This document shows, in pieces, positions 1-6,189 of a DNA stretch of 9,716 nucleotides. Where the stretch lies: positions 1-9,716 of the forward strand of contig JAISDP010000012.1 of NCBI GenBank assembly GCA_031264715.1, written 5' to 3'. How positions within the stretch are numbered: the stretch's first letter is position 1; each line of letters starts with the position of its first letter. The notes beneath the pieces were generated by a model that saw nothing but the letters and a program-made list of their open reading frames with translations, was not told the origin of the DNA and made no database searches. Source of the DNA: Bacteroidales bacterium. GTDB lineage: Bacteria; Bacteroidota; Bacteroidia; Bacteroidales; UBA4181. The translations under genes and the position numbers were made by a program.

Positions 1-345
1 GTTTCAAAGAGCCAGCGTAAAGATTTCGATAAAACGCTGTTCCATTATCTGGGTAAACGCGAAAACCTGTATTGTGTGTTTGTACTCATCGATTCGCGCA
101 TTCCGCCGCAGGCGAACGACATGGAGTTTTTAGCCCGCCTGGGCGAAATGCAGATACCTTTTACCATCGTGTTCACAAAGACCGATAAAGCGACGCAAAA
201 ACAACTGAGCGACCATACCAGGGCTTTCAAAAATGAGATGCTTAAAAACTGGGAAGAGTTGCCGCCGTGTTTTTACACCTCGTCACCCACAAAGGCGGGA
301 CGGGAAGAGATTCTTGAATTTATCGAGAAAACAAATATCTCATGA
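1..345 (+). CDS. engB: Ribosome biogenesis GTP-binding protein EngB (YihA/YsxC), 3' part only
   Basis: The frame is open from base 1 and ends at TGA 343-345, giving the last 114 residues of a protein that is normally about 200 residues long. EngB is a small cytoplasmic Ras-like GTPase needed for maturation of the large ribosomal subunit. Visible features are the stretch F-V-L-I-D-S-R-I-P-P-Q (typical of EngB just after the G3 region), the guanine-specificity G4 motif T-K-T-D encoded at 175-186, and a G5-like T-S-S-P encoded near 274-285. The C-terminus E-E-I-L-E-F-I-E is also typical of the family. The P-loop and G3 motif lie upstream of the window and cannot be checked. Nothing downstream looks co-transcribed, since 346-581 is repeat DNA. 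Confidence 0.93.
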   Translation, partial: VSKSQRKDFDKTLFHYLGKRENLYCVFVLIDSRIPPQANDMEFLARLGEMQIPFTIVFTKTDKATQKQLSDHTRAFKNEMLKNWEELPPCFYTSSPTKAGREEILEFIEKTNIS

Positions 346-385
346 AAGTAGGGTTCAAATTGTCACATGCCTTGGAAGGTTAGCG

Positions 386-470
386 CCGTTGAGCCGAATT
401 TGCAATTCGGCTCGGAACATCAGCCAATCTTGCTTTGCCGGAATTGCACCGCCAAGTTGCCGCTCAACGG
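386..470. repeat. Folded repeat arm with nested inverted repeats
   Basis: A perfect 10-bp inverted repeat, GAGCCGAATT (391-400) and AATTCGGCTC (404-413), is separated by only TGC. An outer pair, CCGTTGAG (386-393) and CTCAACGG (463-470), could close an 85-nt structure. TGCAATTCGG (401-410) can also pair with most of CCGGAATTGCA (438-448), so competing folds exist. No T-run follows the inner hairpin, so it is not a standard terminator for engB. It lies directly beside the 53-bp repeat core found again at 9222-9274, and I read it as one arm of the same dispersed element. Confidence 0.6.
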
Positions 471-490
471 TGGGGAATCTCCTACGGCGA

Positions 491-543
491 TTTGTTGATG
501 TCTTCCGCATTGATTCTATTGATATGAATGCCCTGACGGGCAA
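491..543. repeat. Dispersed 53-bp repeat core, copy 1
   Basis: Bases 491-543 match 9222-9274 at 51 of 53 positions; the differences are at 500 (G/A) and 502 (C/T). Similarity continues weakly to the left (CGGCGA against CGGAGG) and one or two bases to the right, then stops. On the minus strand both copies read M/L-P-V-R-A-F-I-S-I-E-S-M-R-K, but the flanking reading frames differ completely, so I treat this as a non-coding dispersed repeat rather than a gene. Confidence 0.8.
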
Positions 544-581
544 TGTTTTTGTTTATTTGATGCCAGGTTGATTTAAATGAT

Positions 582-2900
582 ATGAAAATGATCAAACGCT
601 TTACGCTTTACGCCATTTTGAACCTGATGTGCTTGTGTAGCGCAGTAAGCCAGGGAATCGAACTTAAATGGCAAATCGGTTACCACAAAACCGAAACCGC
701 GCAACCCGCCAAATGGATGCCTGCTGTAGCGCCCGGAGCAGTGCAGTTGGATGTGATGAAAGGTGAAAACTACAAACAGCCCTGGTGGTTTGCCGACAAT
801 GTCCGCCAATTCGACTGGATGGAGGATGTTTATTTCACATACAAAACAAGCTTCAGGAAACCGCAACTGCAAGCGGGCGAACGCCTGTTTTTCTTCTCCA
901 GGGGCATCGATTATCAATTTAAAATATACCTGAACGGAAAGCAGGTGTGGGAACAGGAAGGAATGTTCACTTACGTGGATATCGATTTGACCGGTGATCT
1001 GCAGGATAACAATGAATTGAAGATTGTACTGATGCCTGTTCCCAAGCTCGGCTTTCAATATGAAGACAATCCGGGCCTGTACCGCAGCAATGCCCGCGAA
1101 AGTGCGAAACCTGCCGTCAGCTACGAGTGGGATTGGCACCCGCGGGCTGTTACGCGCGGCATCTGGGATGAAACATCCCTTGTTGTGCGGAAACCCGTCC
1201 GTATTTCCGACGTATCGGTCACATACACATTGAACGAAGACCTTACCCGCGCCAATATCCGGTTAGATGCGGAAGGAATTGGATTTCCGGGAAACACGTT
1301 CAAATGGATACTGAAAGATCCGCAAGGAAAAACCGTTTTGGAAAAATCCGGAGCCTTGGCATCCGGCACGCAAGGTATCGAAAGCGTCTTAAACGCGCCT
1401 GCTCTCTGGCAACCCAACGGTTATGGCGAACCAAACCTTTACACGAGCGAATTTTATTTAACGGACGCCGATCACCGCATCCTGGAGCAACGTACCTGCA
1501 AAGTCGGTTTTCGCCGTATCAGGCTCATCATGAATGAAAGCGCATGGCAGGCACGGCAACCAATGCCTCTCACCCGCGCCACTGCTCCGGCAAGCCTGGA
1601 AGTCAACAACCGCAGGATTTTCGCCAAAGGCAGCAATTGGGTACACCCGGAAGTATTTGTCGGCGTCGTCACTCCCGAACGCTACCGCGAGCAGATTGTA
1701 CTGGCCCGCAACGCCCATTTCAACCTTTTGCGCATTTGGGGCGGCGGCATTGTCAACAAGGAATCGTTTTTCGACATCTGCGACGAACTCGGGATCCTAG
1801 TATGGCAGGAGTTTCCGCTGGCATGCAACGAATATCCCGACAAACCAAAATACTTGGAAGTTTTGGAACAAGAGGCGCGATCGATTGTCAAACGGGTGAA
1901 AAAGCATGCCTGCCTGGCGATTTGGTCGGGCGGCAACGAACTGTTCAACAGTTGGAGCGGGATGACCGATCAGTCGCACGCTTTGCGTATGCTCAACAGT
2001 ATTTGCTGGCAACTTGATCCGCAAACGCCTTTTATTTACACGTCGCCGGTCTATGGTATTGGCCACGGGCATTATATTTTCTACGATAAAACGATCGACC
2101 GGGAGGTTTTCCAATGGATGGCATCTGCAAAACGGACGGCCTATACCGAGTTTGGCGTCCCGGGAACGGCAAATATCGACGTTTTGAAGAGCTTCATCCC
2201 TGCAAACGATTTATTCCCGCCGAAGCGGAACACCGCGTGGGAAATACATCACGGCATGGGCATGTGGCGTGAGGACAGCTGGCTGGAACTGCCCACGTTC
2301 GAAAAATATTTCGGAAAACCCCAATCGCTCGAAGAGCTGGTGCAATACAGCCAATTGCTTCAAAGCGAAGGATTGAAGTTCATTTACGAAGAAGCCCGCC
2401 GCCAAAAGCCTTATTGCAGTATGGCGCTCAACTGGTGCTACCAGGAACCGTGGCCTTCGGCAGCCAACAATAACCTGATCAGTTGGCCGAACGTGGTTAA
2501 ACCTGCTTATTACCACGTTGCGGCTGCCTGCCGTCCCGTGCTGGCGAGCATCCGCGTTCCGAAATTCGAATGGCGCGAAGGCGAAGACTTTACCTGCGAC
2601 CTGTTCCTTCTGAACGATTCGTATGACAAAATCGGAAAAGCCAAAATAACCGTAACGTTGCAATACGACGAAACCGAAACGGAACTGATGACCTGGGAAT
2701 GTCCCGGGACGGAAGCATTTCGGAACATCCAGGGCCCAACAGCCCACATACGGATTCCACGTATGAAATCGAATCTGTTTACCATTGCGGTGAAAGTGGA
2801 AGGACGGAGCGAGTATAATTCCGCTTATGTCCTGTTGTATGCAGGTAAGGATGTGCAAAAACGCTTCCCGCCGAAAGAATATTATGACTTCCGGTTATGA
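582..2900 (+). CDS. Secreted GH2-family glycoside hydrolase, beta-mannosidase-like
   Basis: Encodes 772 residues. A signal peptide covers roughly residues 1-24 (basic start, hydrophobic core, S-A-V-S-Q cleavage region), so the enzyme is exported. The order is that of GH2: an N-terminal sugar-binding-like beta domain (about 25-205, with L-N-G-K near 125), an immunoglobulin-like domain (about 205-325), a TIM barrel (about 340-650) and a short C-terminal beta domain. Barrel signatures are R384-I-W-G-G-G, W-S-G-G-N452-E453 (general acid/base Glu) and Y-T-E523-F-G (nucleophile Glu); both catalytic glutamates are present. Glu rather than Asp at the acid/base position favours a beta-mannosidase over the exo-glucosaminidase branch. 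At 772 residues it is shorter than usual beta-mannosidases (about 850-890). A second ATG at 588 is possible; no Shine-Dalgarno separates them. It converges on the DUF1080 gene, so it is not in that operon. Exact substrate is unknown. Confidence 0.88.
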   Translation: MKMIKRFTLYAILNLMCLCSAVSQGIELKWQIGYHKTETAQPAKWMPAVAPGAVQLDVMKGENYKQPWWFADNVRQFDWMEDVYFTYKTSFRKPQLQAGERLFFFSRGIDYQFKIYLNGKQVWEQEGMFTYVDIDLTGDLQDNNELKIVLMPVPKLGFQYEDNPGLYRSNARESAKPAVSYEWDWHPRAVTRGIWDETSLVVRKPVRISDVSVTYTLNEDLTRANIRLDAEGIGFPGNTFKWILKDPQGKTVLEKSGALASGTQGIESVLNAPALWQPNGYGEPNLYTSEFYLTDADHRILEQRTCKVGFRRIRLIMNESAWQARQPMPLTRATAPASLEVNNRRIFAKGSNWVHPEVFVGVVTPERYREQIVLARNAHFNLLRIWGGGIVNKESFFDICDELGILVWQEFPLACNEYPDKPKYLEVLEQEARSIVKRVKKHACLAIWSGGNELFNSWSGMTDQSHALRMLNSICWQLDPQTPFIYTSPVYGIGHGHYIFYDKTIDREVFQWMASAKRTAYTEFGVPGTANIDVLKSFIPANDLFPPKRNTAWEIHHGMGMWREDSWLELPTFEKYFGKPQSLEELVQYSQLLQSEGLKFIYEEARRQKPYCSMALNWCYQEPWPSAANNNLISWPNVVKPAYYHVAAACRPVLASIRVPKFEWREGEDFTCDLFLLNDSYDKIGKAKITVTLQYDETETELMTWECPGTEAFRNIQGPTAHIRIPRMKSNLFTIAVKVEGRSEYNSAYVLLYAGKDVQKRFPPKEYYDFRL

Positions 2901-2905
2901 AAATG

Positions 2906-2922
2906 ATGACTTTTCAAGTCAT
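2906..2922 (+). other. Short hairpin just after the GH2 stop codon
   Basis: ATGACTT (2906-2912) and AAGTCAT (2916-2922) form a perfect 7-bp stem with a TTC loop, six bases after the GH2 stop. No T-run follows on the plus strand, so it is a weak terminator candidate or a 3'-end mRNA structure. Confidence 0.35.
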
Positions 2923-2987
2923 ATATGCAAACAGATACTATCTTACCCATACAATTGCCTGTTTTATTTATCGCAGAGGATTCTTTG

Positions 2988-3023
2988 TAAAAACAAAACC
3001 GTCCTTCTTGCGGAGGGACGGTT
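2988..3023 (-). terminator. Rho-independent terminator of the DUF1080 transcript
   Basis: AACCGTCC (2997-3004) and GGACGGTT (3016-3023) pair perfectly, and the stem can extend inward by three pairs including one G-T, leaving a 5-nt loop. On the minus strand the stem is followed by TTTTGTTTTTAC, a clear U-tract, while the plus-strand side has none. The hairpin begins 32 nt after the DUF1080 stop codon. The interval between also holds a 6-bp stem (3032-3037 with 3045-3050) and a 12-bp palindrome TGGATTAATCCA (3052-3063) over the stop codon. Confidence 0.85.
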
Positions 3024-3055
3024 CATGTAAACTGTAAGAAAGATTTACAGATGGA

Positions 3056-3940
3056 TTAATCCATGATTTTGATTTTGATGTTGCGGAACCATACATCGTT
3101 GCCATGATCCTGCAAACCGATATAGCCTTCGTGGTTCGGGCCGCCGCAATTGTTCAGCAATTCGAATGCCAGTGGCCATTTATCCTGACTGAATTTGCTC
3201 TTTTGCAAGAGATCGGTCCATTGTTGCGTCCACAAGTGGTACTCGAGTACATTCGCGCCGTTTTGCTTATGAACAACAGTGCCTTGATACACCAGGATGG
3301 TAGTGTTGTTCCATTCGTCAAAAGGCTTAGCGTTTTGCGGCTTCGCAGGAATCATGTCATACAGTGACGACGACATGCGGTTACCGTTTTCGCCGAGTTT
3401 GGCATCGGGGTGATTTGCGTCATCCAGCACCTGGCTTTCGGGCGACGAGATATAGATGGGTTCCGTGATGGTTTCGCCCTTGTCGTTTTTTGTTTGAACT
3501 TCCTGAGCCAGATAAAAAATACCGGAGTTGCCGCCTTTCGAAATTTTCCAGTCAATGGAAACTTCGAAATTTTTAAACTTGTGGGCAAAAATCACATCGC
3601 CGCCGTCTTTTTCCTGGCCTTCGCCTGTTCCGCTGCCGGTGAATTTAAGCGTGCCGTTATCAACGCTCCATTTTCCGGGCATATCGTCGCGCCCGTAGCC
3701 TCTCCAGCCATCCATTGATTTTCCATCGAAAAGGATCACATAGCCATCTTTGTCTTTCGCAAGAGTCGACAAATCAACCTGCGGTTTTTCGAGAACAGTG
3801 TATTCCGGCACTGCGGGCGCCGCTTTTTCTTCGGCGGCAGGAGCTTCTGCCGGCTTCTTTGAGGATGAACCTCCACATGATGCAAGCGCGAATACCAGAC
3901 ACAATGCACTTGCTCCAAGGATTACATTTTTTACTTTCAT
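3056..3940 (-). CDS. DUF1080 (3-keto-disaccharide hydrolase-like) lipoprotein
   Basis: Encodes 294 residues from the ATG at 3940; an upstream in-frame ATG at 3967 would add nine residues. I prefer 3940 because it gives a canonical lipoprotein leader: M-K-V-K-N, a hydrophobic core and L-A-S-C with Cys22 as the lipidation site. A low-complexity Ala/Pro/Glu/Lys linker follows, then one DUF1080 domain (Pfam PF06439, concanavalin-like fold) from about G-Y-V-I-L-F-D-G-K-S to the end. Typical features are G-W-R-G-Y, G-N-S-G-I-F-Y and the C-terminal G-Y-I-G-L-Q-D-H-G with V-W-F-R-N-I-K-I. Members of this family cleave 3-keto-glycosides after a dehydrogenase oxidises the sugar at C3; catalysis by this protein is inferred. 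It lies 100 bp downstream of, and on the same strand as, the Gfo/Idh/MocA gene, a pairing that fits that pathway. It probably faces the periplasm or the cell surface. Confidence 0.88.
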   Translation of the reverse strand: MKVKNVILGASALCLVFALASCGGSSSKKPAEAPAAEEKAAPAVPEYTVLEKPQVDLSTLAKDKDGYVILFDGKSMDGWRGYGRDDMPGKWSVDNGTLKFTGSGTGEGQEKDGGDVIFAHKFKNFEVSIDWKISKGGNSGIFYLAQEVQTKNDKGETITEPIYISSPESQVLDDANHPDAKLGENGNRMSSSLYDMIPAKPQNAKPFDEWNNTTILVYQGTVVHKQNGANVLEYHLWTQQWTDLLQKSKFSQDKWPLAFELLNNCGGPNHEGYIGLQDHGNDVWFRNIKIKIMD

Positions 3941-3985
3941 ACGATTATTTTTATGATTTAGATTCATTTTTTATGATTTAAAATG

Positions 3986-4025
3986 AATGAATCCGCATGT
4001 TAATATTGTGGCATGCGGATTCATT
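3986..4025 (-). promoter_or_regulatory. Intercistronic hairpin between oxidoreductase and DUF1080 genes
   Basis: AATGAATCCGCATG (3986-3999) and its exact reverse complement (4012-4025) form a 14-bp perfect stem with a 12-nt loop, starting 15 nt past the oxidoreductase stop. On the minus strand the stem is followed by a short ATTTTAAATC stretch, a poor U-tract. It may be a leaky terminator or a processing and stability element that sets different levels of the two proteins. A palindromic protein-binding site is also possible. Confidence 0.6.
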
Positions 4026-4040
4026 AAATTGGCTTGATAA

Positions 4041-5513
4041 TTACGGCATTGCAGGCAATGACCAGCCATCCCTGTAATTATGCTTGATCAATTCTTCGGC
4101 AAACGACTTGGCTTGAACATCAATAGTATCCTTGTCAAATTTCGGGTCGCCGTCTTCAATCCTGAAATTGTCGGCAACAGTTACTTTGAACTTGTCGCTA
4201 TCGGTAATATTGGTAAATTGCATATTGTTACCATCCCATTCCAATTCTTTATGCAAGCCCTGGAGACGGACAGCCAATACTCCCATTACCACCATTTCGT
4301 TGAACGGACCGGCTTCGCTGAAATCGGAAGCAGTCGGAACGCGAGTTGCCGCATCTTCCTTGCAGGCGCGTACCCAATCCATTTCATGGCCCAGGGTAAT
4401 TTCACGTTGTGTTTGCGGAGCAACCGGGACGCGTCCTGAAAGTAACCAGGGATCGCGACCATAGCAGCCGCAAATCAGGGTATCCTTGCTTCCGTGGAAA
4501 ATAACAGGGCCATCAATATCCAAACGTCTGTCCTTCGGCATTCCTTTCGGGATCAGCGGGGTAATACCGCCGTCAGTCCAGAATATTTCCACTTCGGGAT
4601 ATTTTACTTTTTTGGTATTCAATTCAGTACGTGCAGGGAACACCAGGCGTACACTCTGAGCTGTCGGAGCACAGTCGGTAAGCAGCAAAGTAGAACTTCC
4701 CTGTACTTTTGTGGGATAACCCAGCTTAAGCCCCTTAAAAATCGGGTGCATGATGTGGCAAGCCATATCGCCAAGGGCGCCGGTACCATAGTTCCACCAT
4801 CCGCGCCAGTTCCACGGGTGATATATTTCGTGATAGGGCACCAGTTTTGCAGGACCGGTGAACAGATCCCAGTTCAGCGTTTCGGGAACCCACATGCCCT
4901 GCCTGGGAGTGTTCAACCCTTGCGGCCAGATAGGACGGTTGGTTGCACAATCCACTCTTTTTACATCACCTATTTCGCCGGCAGCAATCCAGTCGCAAAT
5001 TTGGCGGACGCCAGCGCCTGAACTGCCCTGGTTGCCCATTTGTGTGGCCACCTTATATTTGACAGCCAGTTTGGTGAGCAGGCGTGATTCATAAACCGAA
5101 TGAGTCAACGGTTTTTGTACATACACATGCTTACCCATGGTCATAGCCGTTGCAGCAATGATAGCGTGGGTATGGTCGGCTGTAGCTACAATGACGGCGT
5201 CAATGGATTTGCCCATTTCGTCGTACATCTTACGCCAGTCCCAGTACTTTTTTGCACCCGGGTTTTCATCAAACACTTTTTTGCTGTATTTCCAGTCCAC
5301 ATCGCAGAGAGCTACGATATTTTCTGTGGCCCTTACCGCTTTAAGGTTAGCATTACCCATGCCGCCGATGCCGACTACGGCAATATTTAACTTATCGCTG
5401 GGCGCTTTATGCCCCAAAACGCTTCCCATAGCATGGTTGGGAATAACGGTAAAAGCTGCAGCAGCAGTTGCCGTTGTACCTAAAAAGGTTCTTCTTGATA
5501 CTTTGTTATTCAT
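4041..5513 (-). CDS. Exported Gfo/Idh/MocA family oxidoreductase (twin-arginine leader)
   Basis: Encodes 490 residues. The N-terminus has a Tat-type leader: S-R7-R8-T-F-L followed by an alanine-rich hydrophobic segment to about residue 30, so the protein is probably exported folded with its cofactor. A Rossmann domain follows (about 42-165), with G48-I-G-G-M-G for NAD(P) binding and D71 at the end of the second strand. The family's lysine motif appears as Q133-K-P rather than the usual E-K-P, which is common in the secreted Bacteroidota and Planctomycetes members. The C-terminal substrate domain contains G-N-Q-G (160-163), a Trp-rich Y-H-P-W-N-W stretch, and G-D249-M-A-C-H253-I-M-H256-P, likely catalytic or metal-site residues. 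Relatives oxidise sugars or sugar derivatives. With DUF1080 next door, C3 oxidation of a glycoside is a reasonable inference, but substrate and direction are unknown. No clear promoter is visible; TAATTTTC near 5539-5546 is only a weak -7 match. Confidence 0.9.
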   Translation of the reverse strand: MNNKVSRRTFLGTTATAAAAFTVIPNHAMGSVLGHKAPSDKLNIAVVGIGGMGNANLKAVRATENIVALCDVDWKYSKKVFDENPGAKKYWDWRKMYDEMGKSIDAVIVATADHTHAIIAATAMTMGKHVYVQKPLTHSVYESRLLTKLAVKYKVATQMGNQGSSGAGVRQICDWIAAGEIGDVKRVDCATNRPIWPQGLNTPRQGMWVPETLNWDLFTGPAKLVPYHEIYHPWNWRGWWNYGTGALGDMACHIMHPIFKGLKLGYPTKVQGSSTLLLTDCAPTAQSVRLVFPARTELNTKKVKYPEVEIFWTDGGITPLIPKGMPKDRRLDIDGPVIFHGSKDTLICGCYGRDPWLLSGRVPVAPQTQREITLGHEMDWVRACKEDAATRVPTASDFSEAGPFNEMVVMGVLAVRLQGLHKELEWDGNNMQFTNITDSDKFKVTVADNFRIEDGDPKFDKDTIDVQAKSFAEELIKHNYRDGWSLPAMP

Positions 5514-5654
5514 ATTAAACTGTTATTTTTTTGAACGAAAATTACAATTGTTTGGTTATGGCCTAAGCCGTCACAAAGGTTGGAAAAAAAAATGGATTAC
5601 GAAAGTCTTTTTAACAATATTTAAGGAATTGCTTCTTTTTCGGAAAATGATTCA

Positions 5655-5701
5655 TTTCGGCGACCGAAAAACTGTATTTTTGTACATCCATCGTTTTCGG
5701 T
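5655..5701 (+). promoter_or_regulatory. Promoter and palindromic operator candidate of the cupin gene
   Basis: TATTTTTG (5675-5682) is an exact match to the Bacteroidota -7 consensus TAnnTTTG, 39 nt before the cupin ATG. A degenerate -33 element (TTTC, 5655-5658) lies 16 nt upstream. Overlapping it is the palindrome TTTCGG-CGA-CCGAAA (5655-5669), and a third half site lies in TTTTCGGT (5694-5701), which is an exact inverted copy of ACCGAAAA (5663-5670). The half sites thus bracket the -7 box and the expected start of transcription. This arrangement fits a repressor site; the regulator is not identified. Confidence 0.5.
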
Positions 5702-5721
5702 GAAATATATTGAATACAACC

Positions 5722-6189
5722 ATGATTGTTATCAACGACATTTTGATAGAGCCTGTGATCGACATGGCCAGCGCTTCGTCGCGCAGGCGGATGAACTATA
5801 ATTTCCATTCCCGGCTGGACGACCCGCTCCAGCGGATGCTGAATTGCCTGCAACCGGGCACGTACATACAACCCCACAAGCACGAAAATCCGGATAAGTG
5901 CGAGGCATTTATCCTGCTGAAAGGCAAAGTGCTGGTAGTGGAATTCAACAACGACGGACAGGTTGCCTCGCACGCACTGCTCCAAGCCGGCACAGGTACC
6001 TACGGCGCCGAAATCGCTCCCCGCGTGTTTCATTGTATCATTGCCCTGGAGCCGGATTCGGCGATATATGAAGTCAAAAACGGCCCGTATTCGCCCCTGG
6101 ATGATAAAAATTTTGCCCCTTGGGCGCCCAGGGAAGGAACGGAAGGATGCCGGACTTATCTTGAACAGTTGGTGAAACGGTTAACGTGA
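5722..6189 (+). CDS. WbuC-family cupin-fold metalloprotein
   Basis: Encodes 155 residues from ATG 5722; an in-frame TTG at 5710 is less likely. The protein matches the WbuC family: an N-terminal segment with R-R-R-M-N-Y-N-F-H, then D-P-L-Q-R-M-L, the first cupin motif P-H52-K-H54 followed by E61 (metal ligands), G-K-V-L-V-V, then the second motif with H104, and the diagnostic end G-P-Y-S-P-L-D-D-K, N-F-A-P-W-A-P. The family is named from an O-antigen cluster gene and its biochemical role is not established; a metal-dependent sugar-modifying role has been supposed. Here no polysaccharide genes are visible nearby. It is divergent from the oxidoreductase gene and has its own promoter candidate. 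Its TGA overlaps the ATG of the broken downstream gene (TGATG), which suggests the two were once translationally coupled. Confidence 0.88.
   Translation: MIVINDILIEPVIDMASASSRRRMNYNFHSRLDDPLQRMLNCLQPGTYIQPHKHENPDKCEAFILLKGKVLVVEFNNDGQVASHALLQAGTGTYGAEIAPRVFHCIIALEPDSAIYEVKNGPYSPLDDKNFAPWAPREGTEGCRTYLEQLVKRLT

Larger units (their letters stand above)
346..581. other. Gene-free interval holding dispersed repeat
   Basis: No credible coding sequence is seen between engB and the GH2 gene. Short open frames on both strands are composed of repeat sequence. The interval holds a folded repeat (386-470), a 53-bp dispersed repeat core (491-543) and an AT-rich leader before the GH2 start. I do not see a clear Bacteroidota promoter here: TTTATTTG at 553-560 resembles a -7 box, but lacks the TA at the right distance. 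Confidence 0.6.

Noticed and set aside
391..413. Perfect hairpin as the engB terminator
   Set aside because: No T-run follows on the plus strand, and the hairpin is integrated in a larger repeat structure.
355..543. Minus-strand open frame of about 62 codons through the repeat, similar to one at 9071-9397
   Set aside because: The shared part is exactly the dispersed repeat and the flanking residues have nothing in common; more likely repeat DNA than a protein family.
573..1139. Long minus-strand open frame (188 codons) opposite the GH2 gene
   Set aside because: Antisense shadow of a well-supported GH2 reading frame, with no motif of its own.
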